The translations under genes were made by a program, and so were the position numbers. Below the pieces are notes generated by a model that saw only the letters and a list, made by a program, of their open reading frames with translations, was not told the origin of the DNA and made no database searches. From Candidatus Caenarcanales bacterium (lineage in GTDB: Bacteria; Cyanobacteriota; Vampirovibrionia; LMEP-6097): a stretch of 46,540 bases of DNA. Position 1 is the first letter of the stretch, and each line of letters starts with the position of its first letter. Location: contig JAKVAO010000010.1 of assembly GCA_022447685.1 (NCBI GenBank), positions 1-46,540 on the forward strand. The letters run 5' to 3'. Shown piece by piece: positions 17,100 to 26,020 of the stretch.

Positions 17100-18371
17100 T
17101 TAATTACTAAGATTTTCTTGTAAACCCTTTTCATAAGTTCTTATTATTAATTTGCTGAAACCATCATCACTTCTTAAATACCAGCTATGAGCACCTAAGA
17201 AGCTGCTGCCATAACGTTTTTTGGGATTGTTTGTAAGAAAACCAGGTGTTTTAGGTCTCGCTTCAATAGGAATTTTATTTGTTTCTTCTTGAACGAAATT
17301 ATCAGCACTAATAGGAATTCCTATAATATCTTTTAGGTGATTTATATGAAGCCAAAAAATCCCTTCTTTAGCAATATACTTTACTAATCTTCTTGCTTGT
17401 TTACCTTCGAGATCAGACTGCTGCATAGATGCACTAATTGCAAGTGGGCTGCCAAATGTTACTAATCCTTTCAGTTCTTTAGGTGTGATACAACTATCTT
17501 GGGTAAATTTATTCACAAGAGTCAGCCTCTCGTGGAAGAAATCACGTTTCAGCCCTGCTATTTCAGGTTTATATTCTACTTCAACGATTCCAGCGAATAT
17601 CCCAACTAAATCACCTTCTTCATTTATTTTTCCTACTCCCGCATCTAAAAGAGCTTGTGCACAAGTAAATGGATTATTCTTAAAAAATTCAATATCTTCA
17701 CTGTACACTTTATCAGCTGATTTCTGGAGTTGTTGGTAAAGATTTATAAGTGGTGCCCGGTAAATAATGAAATCATATATAACTATAGAACCAGCACTAT
17801 GTCCAAATAGTACAATACTTTTTCCTTGATCTGTTTCTTCTTTTACTATCTCAAAAAGTCCTTGAACAATCTTTTTTTTATTTTGAGAGCGAGCGAGCCA
17901 AACTAAATCATGAAGTGGGAAAACCAGTTTTTTTCTTAATGAACCTACAAATTTTTTATAGTAATCCTGGAAATAGTCAAGTTGTAACCTAAGTTCAGAG
18001 ATATTTTCATTATTTTTGTCACCCCAATAGTATATTCGTGCTTCAGGGTTTATTTGTAATTTACCAGCTTCCAGAAGATTATTGTAGACAAGCTCACTCT
18101 TATTAGCCTTGAGTAAAAGCTTCTCGTGCACCTTTGCCATTTGTTGTGAAAATTTATCTCTTTGCTTATCTGTATACTGTTGCGCTCCATGTGCATAAAT
18201 GAAAGTGATCTCATTTGAGTAAGGTTTAACCTCTAGATATTTGGAATTCAATATTTCCTTATCATCAGCAGGTATTTTAGGGGTTACAGGATTTGATTGA
18301 ACTAATATTAGTAAAATACTGAATTTAATTAAGTTATCATTGCTCAGTATTTTTATGAGGTCTATAATCAT
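17100..18371 (-). CDS. Lipase-like alpha/beta hydrolase in the PqiAB operon
   Basis: A 423-residue protein with an N-terminal hydrophobic segment (about 12-25) that may anchor or export it. The fold signature is FIYAHGAQQY (oxyanion side), VLFGHSAGSIVIYDF with the nucleophile Ser in GHSAG, VTFGSPLA, and a late GAHSWYL with a candidate His. The family is class-3-lipase/PGAP1-like by look, but I cannot fix it. Its stop is 10 bases before pqiA, where E. coli has the lipoprotein gene pqiC further downstream instead. The context suggests hydrolysis of a lipid handled by the MCE system. The substrate is not evident. Confidence 0.7.
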   Translation of the reverse strand: MIIDLIKILSNDNLIKFSILLILVQSNPVTPKIPADDKEILNSKYLEVKPYSNEITFIYAHGAQQYTDKQRDKFSQQMAKVHEKLLLKANKSELVYNNLLEAGKLQINPEARIYYWGDKNNENISELRLQLDYFQDYYKKFVGSLRKKLVFPLHDLVWLARSQNKKKIVQGLFEIVKEETDQGKSIVLFGHSAGSIVIYDFIIYRAPLINLYQQLQKSADKVYSEDIEFFKNNPFTCAQALLDAGVGKINEEGDLVGIFAGIVEVEYKPEIAGLKRDFFHERLTLVNKFTQDSCITPKELKGLVTFGSPLAISASMQQSDLEGKQARRLVKYIAKEGIFWLHINHLKDIIGIPISADNFVQEETNKIPIEARPKTPGFLTNNPKKRYGSSFLGAHSWYLRSDDGFSKLIIRTYEKGLQENLSN

Positions 18372-18398
18372 ATCCTTTATTATTGCAAGTTAAAACTT

Positions 18399-18914
18399 TT
18401 AAAGCAAAATGATTTCATCTTGTTCAAAACTTGGGGTATCTTGATTCTTACTTTCATAGTATTTTTCTCTACTCAAATAAATATTTTTCTTCTTAATAAC
18501 AAAGCCTGTAACTTGTTCTTTATGTTCTTTAGCGTCTTGGATCCAGATATAAGATTCATCATGCAGGGCTAGTTGTTCGCCTTTGAAAATAAGTTCACGT
18601 AATGGAAATAATAATCCAGTGAAGAAACCTTTAGTTCCTTGTGCCCATTTACTTTCTTTCTCTGGGGTATTATAAACAGCAAAGATACTATCGATGACAG
18701 CTTTACCACCACGAGCCACTGGTAGTGCAATTGCAATTGCTGGTTCAAGAGTTAGGTTGAAAATCAAACCAAGGGTTCCAACTACTTTGGATCCTGTTCT
18801 TTGGGTATTAAAAGCAACCCTAGGTCTAAGTTTTAATTTTTGCTCGACTTTTTGTTCATTACCATCGGGCATTATGGCTTTTTCGAATTGAAGTTTTACA
18901 TACTCATCTCTCAT
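18399..18914 (-). CDS. Exported protein of unknown function, start unresolved
   Basis: The ATG at 18914 gives 171 residues, but the same frame stays open to a stop at 19121-19119. The extra codons look real: a signal-peptide-like IIFIIVAEPVHA is followed by YYFATDIETKVIQYKNN. No ATG, GTG or TTG exists in that extension, only ATA/ATT codons (for example 19112-19107), so either a rare start codon or a damaged 5' end must be assumed. The extended protein is about 237 residues. The middle has a glycine/alanine segment (GTLGLIFNLTLEPAIAIALPVARGG, not continuous here). It lies 27 bases before the lipase-like gene, so it is probably the first gene of the PqiAB operon. I do not recognise its family. 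Confidence 0.6.
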   Translation of the reverse strand: MRDEYVKLQFEKAIMPDGNEQKVEQKLKLRPRVAFNTQRTGSKVVGTLGLIFNLTLEPAIAIALPVARGGKAVIDSIFAVYNTPEKESKWAQGTKGFFTGLLFPLRELIFKGEQLALHDESYIWIQDAKEHKEQVTGFVIKKKNIYLSREKYYESKNQDTPSFEQDEIILL

Positions 18915-19176
18915 GAAATGCTTTCGAACTTTGTGCTCATATAGTTTTGCAAACAGCTTCGTTCCAATAGGGAAAACCTCTTTCTCATTATCATCATCGT
19001 GATCTATAACCTCGAGAATAAATTGATTATTCTTATACTGAATGACTTTAGTTTCTATATCAGTAGCGAAGTAATAAGCATGAACCGGTTCTGCAACTAT
19101 AATGAATATTATAAATGTTTATGTAAATATTCTCACTACTGGCTAAATTGTATCATCTAGTCTGTGAATTGAGGGT

Positions 19177-19797
19177 TTAAGGTCTTTTTGAGGCAACATA
19201 TTTGCCAACAATTAGTGCTAAAACAACAGTAAGATAAATTTGCCCTATTAAGCTAAGTATTATTGTACAGTTCTCTGCAAGAGTATCCTGAGGGGTTATA
19301 TCTCCAAAGCCTAGGGTGGTTAAGGTTACAAAGCTAAAGTAAATTAATTTTGATGAGGCTGAAGAATTTATATCAATATTGAAGGCTCCTGGGTCAAAAA
19401 TTTGAACGGTCATAAAGACAAGTGAACCAATAATACCAAGAAGTAAATAAACTGCTATTGAACCAAATATTAGTTCTCTACTAATTCTGTCACTCATTAA
19501 CATGTTGTAGGAGATAACTATTGCTGTATAGGAAAGCAATATTAAATTAAGAACTAGATGAATAATAGCGATACTATCATTGCCTTTGTTTATGATATTT
19601 AGCACTGCTGTGATAATTGCAAGCCCAGATAAACTTAAGCCTATGACTCTTGTTTTTAATTTTTGGCATGCATAGACTAAGCCTAAATTGATTACTATGA
19701 TTAAACTGATATTTAGTAAGGCTGATTGAATCCCACCTGCTGTAAGAAAAGGTCTTGCAAAAATGAGAAACAACATGGATAGTAAAAATTGCAGCAT
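19177..19797 (-). CDS. Potassium channel-like protein (Ion_trans_2)
   Basis: A 206-residue membrane protein with about five hydrophobic N-terminal segments and a C-terminal two-helix pore module. The pore loop reads TLTTLGFGD (158-166), a K+ selectivity filter with Leu and Phe in place of the commoner Val and Tyr. The last helix (about 178-200) ends almost at the C-terminus, so no regulatory RCK domain is attached. It probably forms a tetrameric K+ channel in the inner membrane. It is a single gene, 30 bases after leuA on the same strand. Confidence 0.82.
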   Translation of the reverse strand: MLQFLLSMLFLIFARPFLTAGGIQSALLNISLIIVINLGLVYACQKLKTRVIGLSLSGLAIITAVLNIINKGNDSIAIIHLVLNLILLSYTAIVISYNMLMSDRISRELIFGSIAVYLLLGIIGSLVFMTVQIFDPGAFNIDINSSASSKLIYFSFVTLTTLGFGDITPQDTLAENCTIILSLIGQIYLTVVLALIVGKYVASKRP

Positions 19798-19827
19798 ATT
19801 AAGATCTCATATTCATAACTATCTTAC

Positions 19828-21429
19828 TTAAACTTCTGCTTTAAGCTCAGACTCTGTCTGCGGGTTGAATTTAATATCACCTTTCTTAGCGAAATATTTG
19901 TTAACAGCATTAACATAAGCTGTAGCTGAAGCAACTAGAATATCAGTCTTCGCAGCATGCCCTGTAAATAATTGGCCTGTATCACCGTCTTGAACACGGA
20001 TAGTAACTTCACCAAGTGAATCTATACCTTCAGTAACTGACTTAACGCTAAATTCAGTTAGAGTGCAATTCGCTTTAGTAAGCTCGCGGATACATTTACA
20101 AGCAGCATCCACAGGACCTGTTCCCAGCGAAGCACCTTTAAGAATATTGGTTTTGTCTCTTTGGTCTCTCAGGCAAATACTAGCTGTAGGTAAACCAGAA
20201 GTTCCTGAAGTAACTTGAACGTGTAATAGTTCAAAAGTAACAGCAGAGTCTTTGATCTTGAGAGATAAATCAGTAGCTAAACTAACAAGATCTCTATCAT
20301 CAACACGCTTTTTCTTGTCTGCAAGTCTAATAAACCTTTCGTAAGTCTTTTGAAGTAAATCTTTATCCAGATTCTTGAAGCCAAGTTGCTCAAGTCTACT
20401 CTTAAGAGCGTGTTTACCTGAACGTGGACCTAGTGGAAGTTGAGTTGTCTTCAGACCAATTTCACTCAAATCAACAATCTCATAAGTATGTTTGTTTTTG
20501 AGCATACCGTCTTGGTGTATGCCAGACTCATGAGCAAAGGCATTAGAACCAACAATTGCTTTATTGGGTTGGACAAACATTCCTGTTATATTGCTTACAA
20601 GTCTACTAGAACGTATGATTTGTTGAGTTGTAATATCTGTATAGTAACTAAACTCTTTTCTGGTTTTGAGTATCATTACTATTTCTTCTAAGCTTGCATT
20701 ACCTGCTCTTTCACCGATTCCATTGATGGTACATTCTACTTGCTCTGCACCGTTTTTGATTGCAGCAAGGCTGTTAGCTACAGCTAAGCCCAAGTCATTA
20801 TGGCAATGAACTGAAATCTTAGCTTTGTCGATATTTTTGACATTTTCTTTGATTGACTTGATCAAAGCTCCAAACTCTTCAGGGGTGGTATAACCAACTG
20901 TATCTGGGATATTGATAATGCTTGCTCCAGCATCAATAGCTGTTTCTATGATCTGGTATAAGAAATCTTTTTCACTTCTACAAGCATCTTCAGCTGAAAA
21001 TTCAACTTCATCAACCAAGCTTCTTGCGTATTTGACCATTTCTTGGGCTTTGGCTAAAACCTGATCAGGTTGCATTTTTAGCTTGTATTCCATGTGAATT
21101 GGTGATGTTGCTATGAAAGTATGAATTCTTTTCTTGGCTGCAGGTTCAAGTGCTTTTGCTGCTGCTTCAATATCTTTCTCTAAAGCTCTTGCTAGAGCGC
21201 AGATAGTAGGTCCCTGAACTTTTTCAGATATTTCATATACTGAATCGAAGTCACCTTGGCTTGAAACAGGGAAGCCAGCTTCTATAACATCTACATTGAG
21301 TTCAGCTAGTTGTTTTGCTATCTCTAGCTTCTCTTCAGAGTTCATTGTTGCACCAGGTGACTGCTCGCCATCTCTTAATGTGGTGTCAAAAATATCTATT
21401 TTTTTAACTTTAATTTCAGTATCGGACAT
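19828..21429 (-). CDS. leuA: 2-isopropylmalate synthase
   Basis: The first committed step of leucine synthesis: acetyl-CoA plus 2-oxoisovalerate. The TIM-barrel begins with DTTLRDGEQSPGATM (15-29). HCHNDLGLAVAN near 208 holds metal-binding histidines, and GIGERAGNASLEE follows. AHESGIHQDGMLKN marks the subdomain, and the C-terminal LeuA dimer regulatory domain has LGTGPVDAACK. Its 533 residues are normal for the long form, so leucine feedback is likely. The start has an AAGGG 3 bases before ATG and a TATTAT 9 bases before it, so it may be nearly leaderless. No other leu genes are adjacent. Confidence 0.95.
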   Translation of the reverse strand: MSDTEIKVKKIDIFDTTLRDGEQSPGATMNSEEKLEIAKQLAELNVDVIEAGFPVSSQGDFDSVYEISEKVQGPTICALARALEKDIEAAAKALEPAAKKRIHTFIATSPIHMEYKLKMQPDQVLAKAQEMVKYARSLVDEVEFSAEDACRSEKDFLYQIIETAIDAGASIINIPDTVGYTTPEEFGALIKSIKENVKNIDKAKISVHCHNDLGLAVANSLAAIKNGAEQVECTINGIGERAGNASLEEIVMILKTRKEFSYYTDITTQQIIRSSRLVSNITGMFVQPNKAIVGSNAFAHESGIHQDGMLKNKHTYEIVDLSEIGLKTTQLPLGPRSGKHALKSRLEQLGFKNLDKDLLQKTYERFIRLADKKKRVDDRDLVSLATDLSLKIKDSAVTFELLHVQVTSGTSGLPTASICLRDQRDKTNILKGASLGTGPVDAACKCIRELTKANCTLTEFSVKSVTEGIDSLGEVTIRVQDGDTGQLFTGHAAKTDILVASATAYVNAVNKYFAKKGDIKFNPQTESELKAEV

Positions 21430-21539
21430 TTTCCCTTAATAATACAATTTTTTCGATCTTATTTCTCGTCATATACATTACCCTTAGTCCAGATGTGTTA
21501 ATTTTTATGATGAGACCTCTTTTTACTATTTTTAAATTT

Positions 21540-21556
21540 AAGGGAACTATTAAATA
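21540..21556 (+). promoter_or_regulatory. Shine-Dalgarno AAGGGA that points to an AUA start for bamA
   Basis: AAGGGA (21540-21545) is followed by 8 bases and an ATA codon at 21554. That codon opens a complete signal peptide in frame with the bamA gene. The nearest standard start, TTG at 21596, has no SD and would cut the signal peptide in half. Confidence 0.5.
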
Positions 21557-23740
21557 AATCTCAAATACACTTATCTTATATTTTTCTTATTTGTCTTGTT
21601 CCTAGGGCTTAATTCTGAAGTTTTAGCTATCAAAGACATTATTAATGATGTTGACCTGAATCCTAGCTATGGTGGTTTTGCCAATGTTGAGAAGCACGAT
21701 GTGAGCTTGGAGGATTTGGGTACTCCAGTCCAGAAAGAAAAGTCTGTTTCAGACGAAATTGATGATTTGCTTAAAGAGAATGGACCTTTGGATCATGGTC
21801 ACGCACCGGTTTCCTCCTCTGTTAACAAAACGGACTATGTAGAAACTGACGAGGTTCAGAAAATTGTCGCAATAAGATTTATAGGAAATAAATATACTAG
21901 TGATGGTGAAATCGAGAAATTAATTGTTTCCAAATCAGGTAATTATTTCCGCCGTGAGCTTGTGGTTGCTGATCTTACTAATTTGTATAAGACTGGTTAC
22001 TTCATCAAATCCTCTATAGAAGCCCAGCCAATTCTGGTTGATGATGGTGTTGAACTTAATTACTATTTGAAAGAAAACCCTGTGGTTAAAGATGTTTTGG
22101 TCTTTGGGAATCAGACTAGTAATAAGGTAAATGCCTATGATTATCTCACTGATTTGATTGGTAAACCTCAGAGCATTCCTGCGACTTCAGCTACTTTAAG
22201 GAAGCTTGAGGAAGCTTATTCAGCTCAAGGTATGGTGCTTGCTAGAGTGCGTGATATTAAGTGGGATGAAAATAATGCTACTTTTAGAGTTTATATTGCT
22301 GAAGGTATTCTGTCTCAGATTGTCTTTGAAGGTAATCAAAAGACTAAGGATATTTACCTGAAAAACGTTATCGGTCACACCAAAGAAGGTGAAACTTATA
22401 ATGAGAAAGTCTTTTTGAAAGATTTTAAACGTTTGAGAAAAACTGGTTATTTCAAAGATGTTAAACGTGAACTAGTCGCTGACGAAGATGGTGAAACCTA
22501 TCAACTTAAAATCATTCTCCAAGAAGATAGAAATACTAAGCTAGGACTTGGTGGTGGTGCGAATGTCGGTACCGGTTTATTTGGTAATGCTTCAGTTAGA
22601 GTTGGTAATATTCGCGGTGAAGGACATAACTTTGATTTAAATGGTGTCTTTGGAACTGGTGTTGGAGCGAATGCTGGTATTGCAGACGATCAGAGTTTCT
22701 TTAGAGAAGCTGCTCAAACTAGAATCAACGCCAGTTACTCGATTCCTTACTTTAGGAACTCTAGAAATACAGTGAGACTTTTCACGAATTTCATTACTGG
22801 TAATAATTTCCAGGTTGACTTCTCTGAGCAAACCGCTATTGGTGGTGGTGTAGGCTTGTCTAGGGTTCTTGGTGAGCTTGATAACCAAGTCTTTCAATCT
22901 AATTTAGCTTTCAACTACTTAGATCTAGAGGGTGCTGAGGATAATAATTATATTCGTGATATCACCGATAATATTATGGCGCTTGAAGGCTTTAACCCTG
23001 ATCGGATAAGAAGGCAAGCAAGAGATAGTGATGGCGATGGCAATCCAGATAGCCCTAGTTCTAGAGCTGTACTCCGTTCAGCTAGGCAGCGAGCTAGAGA
23101 TATTAGGGAAGAACAGTTAGTTACAGGTCCTTTTGTTAATTTAAAAACCACATATACTTTTAAAGATTTAGATTCCAATGATAGACCTAGAAAAGGATGG
23201 ATTTCTACGTTCACTCTTGATCCAGTGCTTGGTTTTGATGAAATTGATTCTCATACCAAAGTCAGTGCCAGTATTTCACGTTACTTTGCATTACCAAAAG
23301 AAAGTAGTATTTTATTCAACGTGAGAGCAGGACAAGAAATACTAGGTGATGTCCCAAGGTTTAATCAATTCCGTCTTGGTGGGAATGGAGGTGTTAGAGG
23401 TTATAGAGCACTTTCTCAGTTGGGTTTTGGTAATTCACTTGCTATTGGTACAGCTGAAATTAGAACTCCAGTCTATAACTTTGTCCCTGCTTTTAAACGG
23501 ATGAAGCTCTTGAAATCGGTTGATTTTGCGGTCTTCTCAGACTTTGGTTTAGTTGGTGGCGAAACTTATTTCAATGAAATTACCGATAGATTGAGTAGAG
23601 CTTGGTCTGTTGGTTTTGGTGTGAGAGTTGCTTTACCGTTTGTTGGTAGAATTCGGGTGGATTTAGGTTTCCCTCTTGTTGAAGCTTTGCTTGATGACCA
23701 ATTCTTTAGGTTGAATTTTGGTCCAGCTGATAGATTTTAA
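21554..23740 (+). CDS. bamA: BamA/Omp85 outer-membrane protein assembly factor
   Basis: Folds and inserts beta-barrel proteins into the outer membrane. From the TTG at 21596 there are 714 residues; from ATA at 21554 there are 728. Only the longer form has a full signal peptide (INLKYTY, then IFFLFVLFLGL, cleavage near EVLA). Three POTRA repeats cover about 85-330 (VAIRFIGNKYTSDGEIEKL; KDVLVFGNQTSN; SQIVFEGNQKTKD), the number typical of cyanobacterial Omp85. The barrel follows, with FRLGGNGGVRGYRAL carrying the VRGY signature of the lid loop. A loop in the barrel holds DSDGDGNPD (23024-23050), a calcium-binding-like motif. It is divergent from leuA. Confidence 0.93.
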   Translation: MNLKYTYLIFFLFVLFLGLNSEVLAIKDIINDVDLNPSYGGFANVEKHDVSLEDLGTPVQKEKSVSDEIDDLLKENGPLDHGHAPVSSSVNKTDYVETDEVQKIVAIRFIGNKYTSDGEIEKLIVSKSGNYFRRELVVADLTNLYKTGYFIKSSIEAQPILVDDGVELNYYLKENPVVKDVLVFGNQTSNKVNAYDYLTDLIGKPQSIPATSATLRKLEEAYSAQGMVLARVRDIKWDENNATFRVYIAEGILSQIVFEGNQKTKDIYLKNVIGHTKEGETYNEKVFLKDFKRLRKTGYFKDVKRELVADEDGETYQLKIILQEDRNTKLGLGGGANVGTGLFGNASVRVGNIRGEGHNFDLNGVFGTGVGANAGIADDQSFFREAAQTRINASYSIPYFRNSRNTVRLFTNFITGNNFQVDFSEQTAIGGGVGLSRVLGELDNQVFQSNLAFNYLDLEGAEDNNYIRDITDNIMALEGFNPDRIRRQARDSDGDGNPDSPSSRAVLRSARQRARDIREEQLVTGPFVNLKTTYTFKDLDSNDRPRKGWISTFTLDPVLGFDEIDSHTKVSASISRYFALPKESSILFNVRAGQEILGDVPRFNQFRLGGNGGVRGYRALSQLGFGNSLAIGTAEIRTPVYNFVPAFKRMKLLKSVDFAVFSDFGLVGGETYFNEITDRLSRAWSVGFGVRVALPFVGRIRVDLGFPLVEALLDDQFFRLNFGPADRF

Positions 23741-23814
23741 TCCTTGCTAGGAGCCAAGATTACTCTACTCTTAAGTAGCTGCATATAATATTCCGTGACG
23801 AATTTTGCCATATG

Positions 23815-23835
23815 TGCTAAGATCAACTTGAAATG
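23815..23835 (+). promoter_or_regulatory. Extended -10 TG-c-TAAGAT before the winged-helix gene
   Basis: TGcTAAGAT (23815-23823) is followed by 9 bases and ATG at 23833. No SD sequence is present. The predicted leader is only about two bases. Confidence 0.4.
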
Positions 23836-24210
23836 TCTGAACCTGGTCAAGAAATTGTGGAAAATACTGACAATACTGAGGCTGCGCCTGCAGTTACTGC
23901 AGCTGAAGCTAGCCCTGAGCCTCAACAAGAAGTTTATATCGAGCTTAATGAAGAAGCTAGAGTTGGTTTAGCACTTTATATTGATGTTATGCAGAAGGGT
24001 GTTGTATCTAAGAAAGGTACCAAGATTCCTTTACTAAGCACTAAGAAAATCTCTAAACTTGCAGAAGTTAACCCTAAGCAAGTATCTAAAAGCTTTGATC
24101 GTATGAGAACTAAAGGTTTTATCATTAATGATGAAACTGGTGATCTATATATTCCAGATATTATTGCATTTGAAGATTGGTTAAAGTCTGAAGGCGCTGT
24201 AATCGATTAA
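23833..24210 (+). CDS. Small winged-helix DNA-binding-like protein
   Basis: 125 residues. The first 35 are acidic and Ala/Glu/Pro rich (low complexity). Residues about 35-115 look like a winged helix of the Crp/Fnr C-terminal type: IPLLSTKKISKLAEVNPKQV contains helix-turn-helix spacing, followed by SFDRMRTKGFIIN and a wing GDLYIPDI. No effector domain is present. It lies 48 bases before the UPRTase-like gene and may regulate locally or globally. The fold is inferred from pattern; the function is unknown. Confidence 0.6.
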   Translation: MSEPGQEIVENTDNTEAAPAVTAAEASPEPQQEVYIELNEEARVGLALYIDVMQKGVVSKKGTKIPLLSTKKISKLAEVNPKQVSKSFDRMRTKGFIINDETGDLYIPDIIAFEDWLKSEGAVID

Positions 24211-24258
24211 GTATCGAAGACAAGAGTAACGCAGAACTTGGATTTTGCGGAGGTCTAT

Positions 24259-25077
24259 ATGAATGAAGCTCTAATGAATAATAAAATTAGTAAGAATTCA
24301 AATGAGCTTAATCACTTATATGGCGATAATTATCATATTTTAGATGATAGGTATTTAAAGTCTCGTTTGGCTTATTTATCTCAGCCTGTTTGCAAACAAC
24401 CTGAAATCAATCAAATTGTAACTGATTTATATTCACAGTTAATTCGTCACGTTATTAATAATGAATTCCCAGCTAAAGAAACTGAGATAGACACTAGAAT
24501 GGCTGAACTAAGTCCATATTCTAAGTGGCAAGGTGAAATAGTTAACCCTGATACTAAGTTAGTGACAGTTAATATCGCTAGAGCTGGAAGCCTTCCAAGC
24601 CAAGTATGTTTTGATACTTGTAATTTGGTTTTAAATCCGGATTATGTAAGACAAGATCATATGTATATGGCTAGGAAAACTGATGCTGCTGGCAAAGTGG
24701 TTGGGGTTGATTTTAGCGGCAACAAAGTTGGTGGTCCAGTAGATGATGCTATTGTGATTTTCCCTGATCCTATGGGGGCTACTGGTGGCTCTATGGTTGA
24801 AGCTGTTAATTTTTATAAAAGATCAGAATTAGGACATGCTAAAAAGTATATTAGTTTACATTTAATAGTTACATCTGAATATATAAGAAAAGTGCAGGCT
24901 GAGTGTCCTGATTTAATCGTTTATGCTTTACGTATTGACCGTGGTGCTTCTTCTGAGAAAGTGAAAAATTCTATTCCTGGTGAATTTATAGAAGAAGAGA
25001 AAGGGCTTACTGATATTCAGTACATAGTGCCTGGTGCTGGTGGTTTAGGTGAGCTTATTAACAATTCTTACTGTTAA
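24259..25077 (+). CDS. Uracil phosphoribosyltransferase-like protein, divergent
   Basis: A type-I phosphoribosyltransferase fold resembling UPRTases, which make UMP from uracil and PRPP. The PRPP loop reads FPDPMGATGGSM (about residues 176-187), close to the family's DPMLATGGS. An ISLHLIVTSEYIRKVQ segment and C-terminal YIVPGAGGLGELINNSYC follow, where classical UPRTases have PGLGDAGDR. It is 272 residues against the usual 208-216, with extra N-terminal sequence. ATG 24259 is chosen because GGAGGT (24250-24254 region) lies just before it; a TTG at 24238 is possible. The altered uracil-binding tail could mean a different base substrate. Confidence 0.75.
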   Translation: MNEALMNNKISKNSNELNHLYGDNYHILDDRYLKSRLAYLSQPVCKQPEINQIVTDLYSQLIRHVINNEFPAKETEIDTRMAELSPYSKWQGEIVNPDTKLVTVNIARAGSLPSQVCFDTCNLVLNPDYVRQDHMYMARKTDAAGKVVGVDFSGNKVGGPVDDAIVIFPDPMGATGGSMVEAVNFYKRSELGHAKKYISLHLIVTSEYIRKVQAECPDLIVYALRIDRGASSEKVKNSIPGEFIEEEKGLTDIQYIVPGAGGLGELINNSYC

Positions 25078-25238
25078 GATAAGAACAAGTCTTTTTGCTG
25101 TTTATAAAATAAATTTATTCTCTTAACTAAAGCTTAAACTTGCTTATGTATACCTAAGCTGTAGGTTCGAGATTAAAAAAAGTTTTATAGTGACAACTAA
25201 ATCTGAATAATATAGTGAAAATAATAGGGAGATAAGAA

Positions 25239-25517
25239 ATGGCAACATTTTCATCAGTACCAGTAGTAAATGCAGCCGAGCGGCTTACAGATGCTAACTC
25301 ATTAGTGACTCAAGTTCAGTCAGACCATGCTTTTGCAGAACAATTAATGCAACAAGCAATCTTGGGTAATGGTGATCAGCAGGCAGCTAGGCAATTAATG
25401 AGTACCACAAGTCAGTTGATGGGACTCTCACGTAATAATCAGCAATTTTGGTTAGAAGTTGCTAAGGGCGACAAAGATCAGTACAAAAAAGAAATGGAAA
25501 TGATTAAGAAATCATAA
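25239..25517 (+). CDS. Small protein of unknown function
   Basis: 92 residues, hydrophilic and helical, with a Gln/Met-rich centre (EQLMQQAILGNGDQQAARQL; STTSQLMGLS) and a Lys/Met-rich end. No signal peptide. The start is well set by GGGAG 7 bases before ATG. It is followed 16 bases later by the glycine-zipper protein, forming a two-gene operon closed by a strong terminator. I do not recognise the family; the small helical form would suit a secreted subunit or chaperone, but nothing proves it. Confidence 0.65.
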   Translation: MATFSSVPVVNAAERLTDANSLVTQVQSDHAFAEQLMQQAILGNGDQQAARQLMSTTSQLMGLSRNNQQFWLEVAKGDKDQYKKEMEMIKKS

Positions 25518-25533
25518 TTGAGAGTTTAAAAAT

Positions 25534-25998
25534 ATGTCTACATTTGAAGAACCAAATTATATAAACTGGCGGATTCAGCATATGTTTCAAAGAAACGCAC
25601 ACAAATATGTAATGGCTGCAAACTTTCAGGATATATTCCAATTAACTAAAAGAACTGGTGAAATAAGAGTTCAAATGGACCAAGTCAAATTCCGTGCAGA
25701 AGGTATCGGCGGTATGTTAGGTATTGCTGGTGGTGCAATGGGTGGACCTTTAGGCTCAATAATTGGTTTTGGTGTTGGTAGAACTATTGGTTCCTACGTT
25801 GGTAAGGTTCTTGCTAATAGATATTATGGTCAAGATTACAATACCATTAATGAGAACTTGGTATTAGCGAATCAGCGTAATTCCCAGTTGAATTATCAGT
25901 TTGCTGTCCATGGTGCTCTTGGTGAAATGCTTGATACCATAGTGCAGAATGATAAGAAAGACGAAGAGAAGATGATTCAAGACGTCTTAGTACTGTAA
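25534..25998 (+). CDS. Glycine-zipper protein of unknown function
   Basis: 154 residues. The centre (about 54-92) is a small-residue hydrophobic segment with repeated G-x3-G spacing (GIGGMLGIAGGAMGGPLGSI; GFGVGRTIGSYVGKVLA), as in glycine-zipper membrane or channel-like proteins. The flanks are hydrophilic and helical and there is no signal peptide. It is the second gene of the operon with the 92-residue protein and is followed by an intrinsic terminator. It may insert into or tether to a membrane. Family not recognised. Confidence 0.65.
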   Translation: MSTFEEPNYINWRIQHMFQRNAHKYVMAANFQDIFQLTKRTGEIRVQMDQVKFRAEGIGGMLGIAGGAMGGPLGSIIGFGVGRTIGSYVGKVLANRYYGQDYNTINENLVLANQRNSQLNYQFAVHGALGEMLDTIVQNDKKDEEKMIQDVLVL

Positions 25999-26020
25999 TA
26001 ACAATTTGACTCACACCCAC

